Under the pieces are notes generated by a model. It was not told where the DNA came from and did no database searches. It saw nothing but the letters and a program-made list of their open reading frames with translations. The position numbers and the translations under genes were made by a program. Source: Bradyrhizobium sp. 164 (lineage in GTDB: Bacteria; Pseudomonadota; Alphaproteobacteria; Rhizobiales; Xanthobacteraceae). Taken from it: a DNA stretch of 64,000 nt. Shown piece after piece: positions 48,558 through 57,826 of this stretch. The stretch spans positions 62,001 through 126,000 of the forward strand of contig NZ_JADPKA010000018.1 in NCBI RefSeq assembly GCF_023073715.1, given 5' to 3'. The stretch's first letter is position 1. Every line of letters begins with the position of its first letter.

Positions 48558-51500
48558 CTACGCAGCGACCCCTGGCTTCTTGTCCCGCCGCCCCTCCGCC
48601 AAGTTCCTCACCACCACATAGAAGATCGGCGTGAACAGAAGCCCAAACAGGGTGACGCCGATCATGCCGAAGAACACGGCGACGCCGACGGCCTGCCGCA
48701 TCTCCGAGCCGGAGCCGCTCGAGATCACCAGGGGCAGCACGCCGAGGATGAAGGCGAAGGACGTCATCAGGATCGGCCGCAAGCGCAGCCGGCAGGCCTC
48801 GATGACGGCCTCGAGCCGCGGCTTGCCCTCGTTCTCGATGTCGCGCGCGAACTCGACGATCAGGATCGCGTTCTTTGCTGCTAGTCCCACCAGAACGACG
48901 AAGCCGATCTGGGTGAGGATGTTGACGTCCTGGCCCATGATGCGCACACCGATGGTGGCAGCGAGCAGGCACATCGGCACGATCAAGATCACTGCAAACG
49001 GCAAGGTCCAGCTGCCATATTGCGCGGCGAGCACGAGATAGACGAACAGCACGCAGATCGGGAACACGTAGAGGCCGGCATTGCCACCGGTGACCTGCTG
49101 GTAGGACAAATCCGTCCATTCGAAGGTGAAGCCGCTCGGCAAGGTATCGTTGGCGAGCTGCTTGATGGTGTTGAGCGCGGTGGTCGAGCTGGTGCCCGGC
49201 GCCGGCTCGCCCTGCAATTCGGAGGCGGCGTAAAGATTATAGCGCGCGACGCGATCGGGACCCGAGACATCCTTGAACTCGACGACGCTGCCGAGCATCA
49301 CCATGTCGCCGGAGGCGTTGCGCGTGCGCAGCCGCGCGAGGTCGCTCGGCTCCTTGCGGTACGGGAAATCGGCCTGCGCGGTGACGTGGTAGGTGCGGCC
49401 GAACAGGTTGAAGTCGTTGACATAGGTCGAGCCGAAATAGGACTGGATCGTGTCGTTGATGTTGGAAATGGGAACGCCGAGCTTCTGCGCCTTGGTGCGG
49501 TCGATGTCCACGAAGAGCTGCGGCGTGTTGGCCGTGAACGGCGAGAATACCGAGGTGAGAGTGGGTGCCTTGCGCGCGGCGGCGACCAGCTCGTCGGTCG
49601 CAGCGGCAAGCATTTCGGGCCCGCGGCCCTGGCGATCCTGGACGCGGATGGTGAAGCCGCCGCCGGTGCCGATGCCTGGCACGGCCGGGGGCGGAATCAC
49701 GATGATGAAGGCACCCTGAATTGCGGTGAGGCGCTTGCGCAGCTCGGCCGTGATGGCGTTGGCGGACAGCCCCTTTTTCAGTCGCACCTCGGGCTCATCG
49801 AAAACCGGAAAGAGCGCCGCCGCGTTGCCAGCCTGCGTGCGCGTGGCGCCGGAGAAGCCGGCGAATGCCGCAACACGGACGATGCCCGGCGTATCCAGCG
49901 AGATCCGCTCGATCTCACGTACGACCTCGGTGGTGCGCGCCAGCGACGCTGCGCCCGGCAATTGCACGGATATGATGACGTAGCCGCGATCCTGCGCGGG
50001 AATGAAGCCCTGCGGCGTCGTCACGATCAGCCAGCCCGCGCTGCCGATCAGCACCACGTACACCAGAAGCATCACGACCGAATGCCGGATCACGAAATTG
50101 GCAAGACCCGCATAGCCGTGCGCCAGCCGGTCGAACACCCGGTTGAACACGCCAGTGAAAGCATTCCAGCCGCGCGCGATGACGTTCCAGGCGGCCGGCG
50201 GCCGCTTCTCCTCGTGCGGCACCAGAATCTGCGAAGCCAGCGCCGGCGATAGCGTCAGCGAGCAGAAGCAGGAGATCGCGGTCGCGACCGCGATGGTGAC
50301 GGCGAATTGCTGGAAAAATTGCCCAGAAATGCCGCCCAGGAACGCGGTCGGGACGAACACTGCGCAAAGCACCAACGCGATCGACACCAGCGCGCCGCCG
50401 ACCTCTTCCATCGTCTTCAGCGCGGCGTCGCGCCGACTCATGCCGTGCTCGAGATGCCGCTCGACATTCTCGACCACGACGATGGCGTCGTCGACCACGA
50501 TGCCGACAGCGAGCACGAGACCGAACAGCGTGAGATTATTGATGGAGAAGCCCAGCGCCGCCATCACCGCGAAAGTGCCGACCAGCGACACCGGAATAGC
50601 GATGATCGGAATGATCGCGGGCCGCCATCCTTGCAGGAACACCAGCACCACGACGACCACGAGCAGCATCGCCTCGTAGATGGTCTTGATCAGCTCGTGG
50701 ACGGACTGCGCGATGAACTCGGTCGGGTTGTAGCCGATATTGTAGTCGAGACCTCTCGGAAAGCTCTCCTTGAGCTTCGTCATCGTGTCGGAAATGTTTT
50801 TCGCCGTCGCGAGCGCGTTGGATCCGGGTCGCTGCGTCACCAGCATGGCGACCGCGGATTTGCGCAGCAGGAAGCTGTTGGTGGTGTAGGACAAGGCACC
50901 CAGCTCGATGCGGGCGACGTCGCGCAGGCGGACAATCCGGCCATCGGGGCCGGCCTTGATCAGGATGTCCTCGAACTGCTTCTGATCCTTCAGGCGCCCC
51001 GTGAAGGTGAGGTTCGGCTGGAAAGCGCGGTCGGCGATCGGCGGCTCGGCGATCTGGCCGCCGGCGATCTGAACGTTCTGGGCGCGGATCGCCGCCAGCA
51101 CCTCGGCCGAGGTCAGGCCGAGATTGGCGATCCGGTCGGGATCGAGCCACAATCGCATCGAATAGTCGCGTGCGCCAAAGATCTGGATGTCGCCGACGCC
51201 GTCGAGACGCAGCAACTGGTCGCGGACCTGGAGCAAGGCATAGTTGGAGATGTAGAGCTGGTCGAACGTGTCGTCCGGCGACAGCATGAACACGACCATC
51301 AGGATGTCGGGCGAGTTCTTGCGCGTGGTGACGCCGTTGCGCTGGACCTCCTCCGGCAGACGCGGCTGCGCGATGGCGACGCGGTTCTGCACCAGCACCT
51401 GGGCCTTGTCGAGATCGGTGCCGAGCTTGAAGGTGACGGTGATGGTGAGCTGGCCGTTCGAGGTCGCCTGGCTGTAGAGATACAGCATGTCCTCGACGCC

Positions 51501-51716
51501 GTTGATCTCCTGCTCGATGGGAGCTGCGACCGTGTCGGATACGGTTTGCGCGGACGCGCCGGGATATTGCGTGGTGACCACCACGGTGGGCGGCACCACC
51601 TGCGGATATTCGGAGACCGGCAACGTGGTGTAGGCGATCGCGCCGACGATCAGCAGCACGATCGACAGCACCATTGCCAGGATGGGCTGGTTGATGGAGA
51701 GGCGGCCAAGATTCAT
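48558..51716 (-). CDS. RND (HAE1) multidrug efflux pump, inner-membrane subunit
   Basis: A 1052-residue AcrB/MexF-type pump. Motifs include the N-terminal FIxxPxxA-like INQPILAMVLSIVLLIVGAI, TTQYPGASAQTVSDTVAAPIE, the proton-relay helix LVLAVGIVVDDAIVVVENVE and the C-terminal FVVLVGLAAKNAILIVEFA and VLPLVISSGSGSEMRQAVGV. Length and twelve-helix pattern are normal. Its ATG overlaps the adaptor's stop (ATGA), so the two genes form an operon. No outer-membrane channel gene is adjacent, so a shared TolC-type protein must be encoded elsewhere. Substrate unknown. Confidence 0.96.
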   Translation of the reverse strand: MNLGRLSINQPILAMVLSIVLLIVGAIAYTTLPVSEYPQVVPPTVVVTTQYPGASAQTVSDTVAAPIEQEINGVEDMLYLYSQATSNGQLTITVTFKLGTDLDKAQVLVQNRVAIAQPRLPEEVQRNGVTTRKNSPDILMVVFMLSPDDTFDQLYISNYALLQVRDQLLRLDGVGDIQIFGARDYSMRLWLDPDRIANLGLTSAEVLAAIRAQNVQIAGGQIAEPPIADRAFQPNLTFTGRLKDQKQFEDILIKAGPDGRIVRLRDVARIELGALSYTTNSFLLRKSAVAMLVTQRPGSNALATAKNISDTMTKLKESFPRGLDYNIGYNPTEFIAQSVHELIKTIYEAMLLVVVVVLVFLQGWRPAIIPIIAIPVSLVGTFAVMAALGFSINNLTLFGLVLAVGIVVDDAIVVVENVERHLEHGMSRRDAALKTMEEVGGALVSIALVLCAVFVPTAFLGGISGQFFQQFAVTIAVATAISCFCSLTLSPALASQILVPHEEKRPPAAWNVIARGWNAFTGVFNRVFDRLAHGYAGLANFVIRHSVVMLLVYVVLIGSAGWLIVTTPQGFIPAQDRGYVIISVQLPGAASLARTTEVVREIERISLDTPGIVRVAAFAGFSGATRTQAGNAAALFPVFDEPEVRLKKGLSANAITAELRKRLTAIQGAFIIVIPPPAVPGIGTGGGFTIRVQDRQGRGPEMLAAATDELVAAARKAPTLTSVFSPFTANTPQLFVDIDRTKAQKLGVPISNINDTIQSYFGSTYVNDFNLFGRTYHVTAQADFPYRKEPSDLARLRTRNASGDMVMLGSVVEFKDVSGPDRVARYNLYAASELQGEPAPGTSSTTALNTIKQLANDTLPSGFTFEWTDLSYQQVTGGNAGLYVFPICVLFVYLVLAAQYGSWTLPFAVILIVPMCLLAATIGVRIMGQDVNILTQIGFVVLVGLAAKNAILIVEFARDIENEGKPRLEAVIEACRLRLRPILMTSFAFILGVLPLVISSGSGSEMRQAVGVAVFFGMIGVTLFGLLFTPIFYVVVRNLAEGRRDKKPGVAA

Positions 51717-52912
51717 GACTTGCCACCGGCCGGCGCTTGCGCCGTCTGCGGGGCGACCTTGGCGCCGACCCGGGCGCGTTGGATGCCGTTGACGATGACG
51801 CGATCCTCCGCCTTCAGCCCCTCGCGGATCACGCGCAGGCCGTCATCGAGCGGCCCGAGCACCACCGGACGCGCCTCGACCGTGTCATCGGGCTTCACCA
51901 CGAACACGATCTTGCGGGACTGGTCGGTTGCGACAGCGACGTCCGGAATCAGCAGCGCATCATAGGGCGCACTGCCAATCAGGCGGACGCGCCCGAACTG
52001 GCCGGGCAGGATCGACAGGTCGGTATTCTTGACCACGGCGCGGCTGCGCAGCGTACCGGTCGAGACGTCGAGCCGGTTGTCGAGGAAGTTGACGGTGCCC
52101 TCATGCGACGGCTTGGTCTCACCGGCCAGCGTCACCTGCACCGGGTTCGCAGTGTCGCGCGAGCTTGGGCGCCGCCCCTCGAACCATAATTTGCTGTATT
52201 TGATGAAGGTCGCCTCATCCATGTCGAAATAGATGTAGATCGGATCCAGCGTGACGATCGAGGTCAGCAGCGTCGAAGCGCCGTTGTCGCTGCCCTGCAC
52301 GAGATTGCCGGGACTGACGAGATGGCGGCCGACGCGACCGGTCAGCGGCGCCGTCACATGCGTGAACTCGATGTTGAGCTTGGCGGCCTTCAGCGCGCCT
52401 TCGGCCTGCATCTCGGCCGCATGCGCGGCCTGCAGGGCTTGGCGACGCTGATCGACGACCTGCTCCGAGACCGCATTGGTCTGCACCAGATTGAGGCCAC
52501 GGTCGAGCTCGCGCTTGGCAAGCTCCACCCTGGCGCGCGCATCCGACAGCTGCCCCTCCGCCTGCGTGGCCACCGCCTCGAACGGACGGGGATCGATCAC
52601 GTAGAGCAGATCGCCCTGACGCACGATGGCGCCGTCCTGGAACTCGACCGAGTTGACGAAGCCGCCGACGCGGGGGCGCACCTGTACCTCCTCGACCGCC
52701 TCGAAGCGGCCGGTGAACTCATCCCAATCGGTGACCGTGCGCTTGACCGGCGGGGCGACTGTCACCGGCGCCGCCGGCGGGGCAGCGGCCTGTGACGCCG
52801 GCTTGTCGCAGCCGGAAAGGGCGAACGCCGCAGCGAGAAGCCCGGCGATTGCGCTGCGCTGAACGAAATCGTGCTTTTTAACAAACTGCTCGCTTCCGTC
52901 CGGTCCGCTCAT
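51713..52912 (-). CDS. RND efflux periplasmic adaptor (membrane fusion protein)
   Basis: A 399-residue lipoprotein adaptor. The lipobox is ALSGCDKP near residue 30, followed by the lipoyl and helical-hairpin region (EVQVRPRVGGFVNSVEFQDG in part, RVELAKRELDRGLNLVQTNAVSE in part), the beta-barrel (THVTAPLTGRVGRHLVSPGN) and a C-terminal domain (IVNGIQRARVGAKVAP). I choose ATG 52912 with GAGG at seven bases; ATG 52927 and 49 more open codons upstream are less likely. It bridges the pump and an outer-membrane channel. A palindrome at 52963-52981 lies about 50 bases upstream. Confidence 0.94.
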   Translation of the reverse strand: MSGPDGSEQFVKKHDFVQRSAIAGLLAAAFALSGCDKPASQAAAPPAAPVTVAPPVKRTVTDWDEFTGRFEAVEEVQVRPRVGGFVNSVEFQDGAIVRQGDLLYVIDPRPFEAVATQAEGQLSDARARVELAKRELDRGLNLVQTNAVSEQVVDQRRQALQAAHAAEMQAEGALKAAKLNIEFTHVTAPLTGRVGRHLVSPGNLVQGSDNGASTLLTSIVTLDPIYIYFDMDEATFIKYSKLWFEGRRPSSRDTANPVQVTLAGETKPSHEGTVNFLDNRLDVSTGTLRSRAVVKNTDLSILPGQFGRVRLIGSAPYDALLIPDVAVATDQSRKIVFVVKPDDTVEARPVVLGPLDDGLRVIREGLKAEDRVIVNGIQRARVGAKVAPQTAQAPAGGKS

Positions 52913-53221
52913 CCCAGGTCCTCGCATCAAAGCCGCAGGACAGGGTACTCGTCTACCCGCGGGCGACACAAGATGTGTCGCGATGATGAACTCTTCAAGA
53001 CGACGGCGGACGCAAGGCTGGGGAAGCGGCCCTGACCGGATGGTGGGTTGACAGAGACGGAGACGGTCGCACACGGGCAGTGCGAGATGGGTGACGAAAA
53101 GCCATGCTCGGCACTTCCCTGGACGGTGAGAAGCGGCCAGCGTCTTCGCGCATGACGGACACCAGCGGCTCGGCTAGATTATGCTCTTAAAACAAAGACG
53201 AATTGTCCAGGGAGGACAGGC
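52913..53221. other. Divergent regulatory region between the efflux and alcohol dehydrogenase operons
   Basis: 309 bases without a gene. It contains the 8-bp palindrome at 52963-52981 and, close by, GGGTACTCGTCTACCC (52943-52958), a shorter inverted repeat. Towards the dehydrogenase gene an AT-rich segment (TAGATTATGCTCTTAAAACA, 53174-53193) may hold a promoter. No regulator gene adjoins. Confidence 0.55.
52963..52981. promoter_or_regulatory. Perfect palindrome upstream of the efflux operon, candidate operator
   Basis: GCGACACA and TGTGTCGC form a perfect 8-bp inverted repeat with a 3-base centre, 51 bases before the adaptor start. Size and position suit a TetR- or MarR-type repressor site. 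The regulator is not encoded nearby, so the identification is only by symmetry and position. Confidence 0.45.
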
Positions 53222-54376
53222 GTGCACCAGGGACGTGTCGTTTACGGCGCGATCGAGGAGGTTGTGTTCGGCCATCCTGCGGCCGAAGCCATCGTCGCGC
53301 AGATGGACCGGCTGGGCACGCGCCGCGCCTTCCTGATGGTCTCGGGCACGCTCAACCGGAAGACCGACGAAATCAAAAAGATTAGGCAGGCGCTCGGCGA
53401 GCGCTGCGCCGGCCTGTTCGACGCCATGCCGGCGCATACGCCGCGCGAGGCTGTGATCGCGGCTACCCATGCGGCGCGCGAGGTGAACGCGGATCTGATC
53501 GTCACCGTCGGCGGCGGCTCCATCACCGACGGCGCCAAGGCGGTGCAGCTTTGCCTCGCCAATGGCATCGATGATATCGGCGGCATCGAGCGCATCCGCG
53601 TCCACAAGGGCATCGCGCCCGAGCTGACCGCCCCGAGCGTGCGGCAGATCAGCGTGCCGACCACGATTGCCGGCGGCGAGTTCAGCGCCATCGCGGGCGT
53701 GACCGACCGCAGCTCGCATGTGAAACAGATGTTGCGGCATCCGCTCACGGTGCCGCGCGCAACCATCCTCGATCCCGCTATCACCGTGCACACGCCGGAA
53801 TGGCTGTTTCTGTCCACCGGCATTCGCGCCGTCGACCATTGCGTCGAGGCGATCTGCTCGCGCGAAACGCACCCTTACGCCGACGCGCAATCGGTGAAGG
53901 GCCTCGCCATGCTCGCCAATGCGCTGCCGCGGGTGAAGGCCGATCCCGCCGATCTCGACGCGCGGATGGATGCGCAGATCGGCACATGGCTGTCGATGGG
54001 CGCGCTTTCGGCCGGCGTTCCCATGGGCGCGAGCCACGGCATCGGCTACGTCCTGGGCGCAGCCTTCGACGTGCCGCACGGCTACACCTCCTGCGTCATG
54101 CTGCCGGCGGTGATGCGCTGGAATGCGCGCGACAATGCCGAGCGCCAGATGATCGTCGCGGCTGCCATGGGCTTCCCCGGCCAAAATGCCGCCGACGTGC
54201 TCGATGCCTTCATCCGCTCGCTCGGCATGCCCCGCAGCCTCGCCGAGGTGCGCGTATCGCCGGAACATTTCGACGCCATCGCCGAACAGGCGATGCGCAC
54301 GAACTGGATCCCGCGAAATCCCCGCAAGATCGATGGCCCCGCGCAAGTGCGCGAAATCCTGCTTCTTGCCGCATGA
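53222..54376 (+). CDS. Iron-type alcohol dehydrogenase family (maleylacetate reductase-like)
   Basis: A 384-residue enzyme of the Fe-ADH family. The NAD-binding region is VTVGGGSITDGAKAVQLCLA and metal ligands are expected among the His in IRAVDHCVEAICS, GASHGIGYVLG and DVPHGYTSCVML and an upstream Asp. The shape without the usual N-terminal extension and VVYGAIEEVVFG at the start resemble maleylacetate reductases, which finish aromatic ring degradation, but other short Fe-ADHs are similar. It starts with GTG after GGAGG. The acyl-CoA synthetase gene follows by 18 bases, so both may serve one catabolic route. Confidence 0.88.
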   Translation: MHQGRVVYGAIEEVVFGHPAAEAIVAQMDRLGTRRAFLMVSGTLNRKTDEIKKIRQALGERCAGLFDAMPAHTPREAVIAATHAAREVNADLIVTVGGGSITDGAKAVQLCLANGIDDIGGIERIRVHKGIAPELTAPSVRQISVPTTIAGGEFSAIAGVTDRSSHVKQMLRHPLTVPRATILDPAITVHTPEWLFLSTGIRAVDHCVEAICSRETHPYADAQSVKGLAMLANALPRVKADPADLDARMDAQIGTWLSMGALSAGVPMGASHGIGYVLGAAFDVPHGYTSCVMLPAVMRWNARDNAERQMIVAAAMGFPGQNAADVLDAFIRSLGMPRSLAEVRVSPEHFDAIAEQAMRTNWIPRNPRKIDGPAQVREILLLAA

Positions 54377-54394
54377 TCCAAAGCCGGAGGACTG

Positions 54395-55945
54395 ATGTAC
54401 CCAGGTCAGCATGCCCGCCTACGCCCGCTTCAGCCTGCCTTCATCATGGCGGCGACGGACGAGACCGTCACCTATCGCGAGCTGGAGGCGCGCAGTAACC
54501 GCCTCGCGCATCTGTTTCGTAGGCACGGCCTGAAGCGGCTCGATCATTATTCGATCTTCATGGAGAACAATTCGCGCTATCTCGAAGCCTGCGCCGCGGG
54601 CGAGCGCTCTGGCCTCTACTACACCTGCATCAACTCCTTCCTGACGCCGGGCGAGCTCGCCTATCTCCTCGTCAACAGCCAGTCCAAGATCCTGATCACG
54701 TCAATGGCGAAGCTCGACATCGCGCGCGAAGCCATACAGGCTTGCCCCGACGTCAGGCTCTGCGTCGTCGCCGACGGTCCTGGCGAGAGCGAGCGCATCG
54801 TCGGCCTGGCCGACGTGACCGCCGGTCTGCCGACAACGCCGATCGCGGATGAGTGGCTCGGCACCGCCATGCTGTATTCGTCGGGCACGACCGGACGGCC
54901 CAAGGGCATCCTGCGACCGCTGCCGGAGGAGCCGCCAAAGCACAATCTGCCGCTATTCGATTTCCTCACGAAACTTTGGCACTACCGCGAGGGCATGGTC
55001 TATCTATCGCCGGCACCGCTGTATCACTCCGCGCCGCAAGCTGCCGTGAACCTCACGATCCGCATGGGCGGGACCGTCGTCATCATGGAGAGTTTCGATC
55101 CGGAACGTTACCTCCAGCTCGTCGAACGATGGGGCATCACCCACACCCAGCTGGTGCCAACGATGTTCTCGCGCATGCTGAAACTGCCGGAGGAAGTACG
55201 CATCCGCTATGACCTATCCTCGCTGGAGATCGCGATCCATGCCGCGGCGCCCTGCCCGGCCCTGGTCAAGGACGACATGATCAAATGGTGGGGACCGATT
55301 ATCCACGAATATTACGGCGCCACCGAAGGACTCGGCTTCACCGCCTGCAACAGCGAGGAGTGGCTCGCCCATCGCGGCACGGTTGGCAAGGTGCTGCTCG
55401 GCGACCTCCACATTCTCGACGAGAACATGAGGGAGTGCCCGACCGGCACGCCTGGGCAGATCTGGTTCAAGACGGCCTCGCCGTTCGAATATTTCAACGA
55501 TCCCGAAAAGACCCGGGAGGCGCGCTCTGCCGACGGCAGCATGAGCACGGTCGGCGACGTTGGCTATGTCGACAAGGACCGCTTCCTCTACCTCACCGAT
55601 CGCGCGACTTTCATGATCATCTCCGGTGGCGTGAACATCTACCCGCAGGAATGCGAGAATCTGCTGATCACCCATCCGAAAGTCGCCGACGCCGCGGTGT
55701 TCGGCGTGCCCAATGCCGATCTCGGCGAAGAGGTGAAGGCGGTGGTGCAGCCGATGCCAGGCGTGGTGCCGGGCCCGGCGCTCGCGGAAGAGCTGATCGC
55801 GTTCTGCGCAAAATCGCTGTCGCGGCAGAAGGTGCCGCGCTCGGTCGATTTCGAAAAGGAATTGCCGCGACTGCCGACGGGGAAACTGTACAAGCGGCTG
55901 CTGCGGGACAGGTACTGGGGGAACAAGGCGTCGCGTATCGTGTGA
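54395..55945 (+). CDS. AMP-dependent acyl-CoA synthetase/ligase
   Basis: A 516-residue ANL-superfamily enzyme that adenylates a carboxylic acid and forms its CoA thioester. Motifs are A3 MLYSSGTTGRPKGIL, A5 EYYGATEGLGF, A7 STVGDVGYVDKDRFLYLTDR in part and A8 FMIISGGVNIYPQECE, with the C-terminal lysine in LPRLPTGKLYKRLLR. It forms an apparent operon with the Fe-ADH gene 18 bases upstream. Substrate could be an aromatic, fatty or branched acid; the nearby acyl-CoA carboxylase and peptide-type ABC transporter do not settle it. Confidence 0.94.
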   Translation: MYPGQHARLRPLQPAFIMAATDETVTYRELEARSNRLAHLFRRHGLKRLDHYSIFMENNSRYLEACAAGERSGLYYTCINSFLTPGELAYLLVNSQSKILITSMAKLDIAREAIQACPDVRLCVVADGPGESERIVGLADVTAGLPTTPIADEWLGTAMLYSSGTTGRPKGILRPLPEEPPKHNLPLFDFLTKLWHYREGMVYLSPAPLYHSAPQAAVNLTIRMGGTVVIMESFDPERYLQLVERWGITHTQLVPTMFSRMLKLPEEVRIRYDLSSLEIAIHAAAPCPALVKDDMIKWWGPIIHEYYGATEGLGFTACNSEEWLAHRGTVGKVLLGDLHILDENMRECPTGTPGQIWFKTASPFEYFNDPEKTREARSADGSMSTVGDVGYVDKDRFLYLTDRATFMIISGGVNIYPQECENLLITHPKVADAAVFGVPNADLGEEVKAVVQPMPGVVPGPALAEELIAFCAKSLSRQKVPRSVDFEKELPRLPTGKLYKRLLRDRYWGNKASRIV

Positions 55946-56019
55946 GGCGCAGCCACAAACTCGGTTGTTGTCCCAGCGCGCACCGATTTGGGACAACGCT
56001 GGCGTTTGTTGGCTGCGCC
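55946..56019. repeat. Nested inverted repeats after the acyl-CoA synthetase gene
   Basis: An outer pair (GGCGCAGCCACAAAC and GTTTGTTGGCTGCGCC, differing by one base) encloses an inner perfect 9-bp pair (GTTGTCCCA/TGGGACAAC, 55967-55997). The outer arm starts at the base following the TGA. In RNA the whole would fold as one long interrupted stem, plausible as a terminator or mRNA end-protector. It resembles no other repeat in the window. Confidence 0.8.
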
Positions 56020-56192
56020 CCGAAAGGAACCGTCCTTCGCACCGCACTGTGACATCGTGAGAGAACAGCGCCGCGGCCTTCCGTCATCCGAATTGTCGAG
56101 AGCGTGGACGGCCTTGCCGGTTGCCTCCCTTCACGCCCATCGCTATCGTCCCCTCAAACAGGCCAAAAGGCCGATGTCCAGGGAGGACGAGG

Positions 56193-57791
56193 ATGCGGAG
56201 CGTGCGGGCGCTCGCCGCGACGGCGGCGCTATCTTTGCTGGCGTTTTCGACCATTGCGCTTGCCGGCGAGCCCAAGCAGGGCGGTATCCTGCGGATGTAT
56301 CATCGCGACAGCCCGGCCAATGCGTCCATCCTCGAGGGCGCGACCTATTCGATCAACGTGCCCTTCATGGGGGTGTTCAACAATCTGGTCATCTATGATC
56401 AGCACATAGCGCAGAACAGCCCTGAGACCGTCAGGCCAGAGCTGGCCGAGAGCTGGTCCTGGAGCGGCGACAACAAGAAGCTGACGTTCAAGCTGCGTCA
56501 GGGCGTGAAGTGGCACGATGGCAAGCCGTTCACGTCGGCCGACGTCAAATGCACCTTCGATCTCCTGATGGGCAAATCGCAGCAGAAGCTGCGGCAGAAT
56601 CCGCGCAAGGCCTGGTACAACGAGGTCAACGACGTCGCGCCGAACGGCGATTTCGAGGTCTCATTCGACCTCAAACGGCCACAGCCGTCGCTGCTGGCGA
56701 TGCTCGCATCCGGTTATACGCCGATCTATCCCTGTCACGTCTCGCCGGCCGACATGCGCACCCACCCGGTCGGAACCGGCCCGTTCAAATTCGTCGAGTT
56801 CAAGGCCAATGAATCGATCAAGCTGACGCGAAACCCTGACTACTGGAAGAAGGGCCTGCCCTATCTCGACGGCATCGAGTACACGATCATCACCAACCGC
56901 TCGACTGCCATCCTCGCCTTCGTCGCCGGCAAGTTCGACATGACCTTCCCGACGCACATTACCATCCCGCTCCTCAAAGACATCAAGTCGCAGGCGCCGA
57001 ACGCGATCTGCGCCGTCGAGCCGACCAACGTTTCGACCAACATCATCGTCAATTCGGCGTCCCCGCCATTCGACAACATCGATATTCGCCGGGCGATGGC
57101 GATGGCGCTCGACCGCAAAGCCTTCGTCGACATCCTGTTCGAAGGCCAGGCCGATATCGGCGGCACCATGCTCCCGCCGCCGCAGGGCATCTGGGGCATG
57201 CCCAAGGACAAGCTCGAGACCATTCCAGGCTATGGCCCGAACGTGAACGCGAGCCGGGAGGAGGCCAAGAAGCTGATGCAGAAGGCGGGCTACGGCCCCG
57301 ACAAGCACCTCGCGGTGAAGGTCTCGACGCGCAATCTCGCGGAATATCGCGATCCCGCGGTGATCCTGATCGACCAGCTCAAGAGCATCTATATCGACGG
57401 CGAGCTCGACGTCGTGGAGACGGCGAACTGGTTCCCGAAGGTCGCACGCAAGGATTACATGCTCGGCCTGAACTTGACCGGCAATTCCGTCGACGATCCC
57501 GATCAGTCATTCTACGAAAACTACTCCTGTGGTTCGGAGCGGAACTACACCAATTACTGCAACAAGGAGATCGAGAAGCTGTTCGACGTGCAGTCCCAAG
57601 AGATCGAAATAGGCAAGCGCAAGCAACTGGTCTGGGACATCGACAAGAAGCTGCAGGAGGACGTCGCCCGGCCGATCATCTTCCATGCGCGGGCCGGCAC
57701 CTGCTGGCAGCCCTATGTCAAGGGGATCACGATCATGTCGAACAGCTCCTATAACGGCTTTCGCTACGAGGACGTCTGGATCGACAAGTAG
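56193..57791 (+). CDS. ABC transporter substrate-binding protein, peptide type (SBP_bac_5)
   Basis: A 532-residue periplasmic binding protein: signal peptide (RALAATAALSLLAFSTIALA), then GEPKQGGILRMYHRDSPANA, LAESWSWSGDNKKLTFKLRQGVKWHDGKPFTSAD in pieces and NIIVNSASPPFDNIDIRRAM. ATG 56193 follows GGGAGGACGAGG; the 24 open codons upstream are unlikely. It begins a five-gene transporter operon with almost no gaps. It is only distantly similar to the binding protein at 6903-8525, so the two systems probably import different ligands. Confidence 0.94.
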   Translation: MRSVRALAATAALSLLAFSTIALAGEPKQGGILRMYHRDSPANASILEGATYSINVPFMGVFNNLVIYDQHIAQNSPETVRPELAESWSWSGDNKKLTFKLRQGVKWHDGKPFTSADVKCTFDLLMGKSQQKLRQNPRKAWYNEVNDVAPNGDFEVSFDLKRPQPSLLAMLASGYTPIYPCHVSPADMRTHPVGTGPFKFVEFKANESIKLTRNPDYWKKGLPYLDGIEYTIITNRSTAILAFVAGKFDMTFPTHITIPLLKDIKSQAPNAICAVEPTNVSTNIIVNSASPPFDNIDIRRAMAMALDRKAFVDILFEGQADIGGTMLPPPQGIWGMPKDKLETIPGYGPNVNASREEAKKLMQKAGYGPDKHLAVKVSTRNLAEYRDPAVILIDQLKSIYIDGELDVVETANWFPKVARKDYMLGLNLTGNSVDDPDQSFYENYSCGSERNYTNYCNKEIEKLFDVQSQEIEIGKRKQLVWDIDKKLQEDVARPIIFHARAGTCWQPYVKGITIMSNSSYNGFRYEDVWIDK

Positions 57792-57826
57792 CGCGGGCAG
57801 CTGACGGGTTCGATAGGAGGCGGTGC

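Noticed and set aside
50307..51965. A 552-codon plus-strand open frame opposite the RND pump
   Set aside because: His/Asp/Arg-rich shadow; the pump frame is complete with normal motifs.
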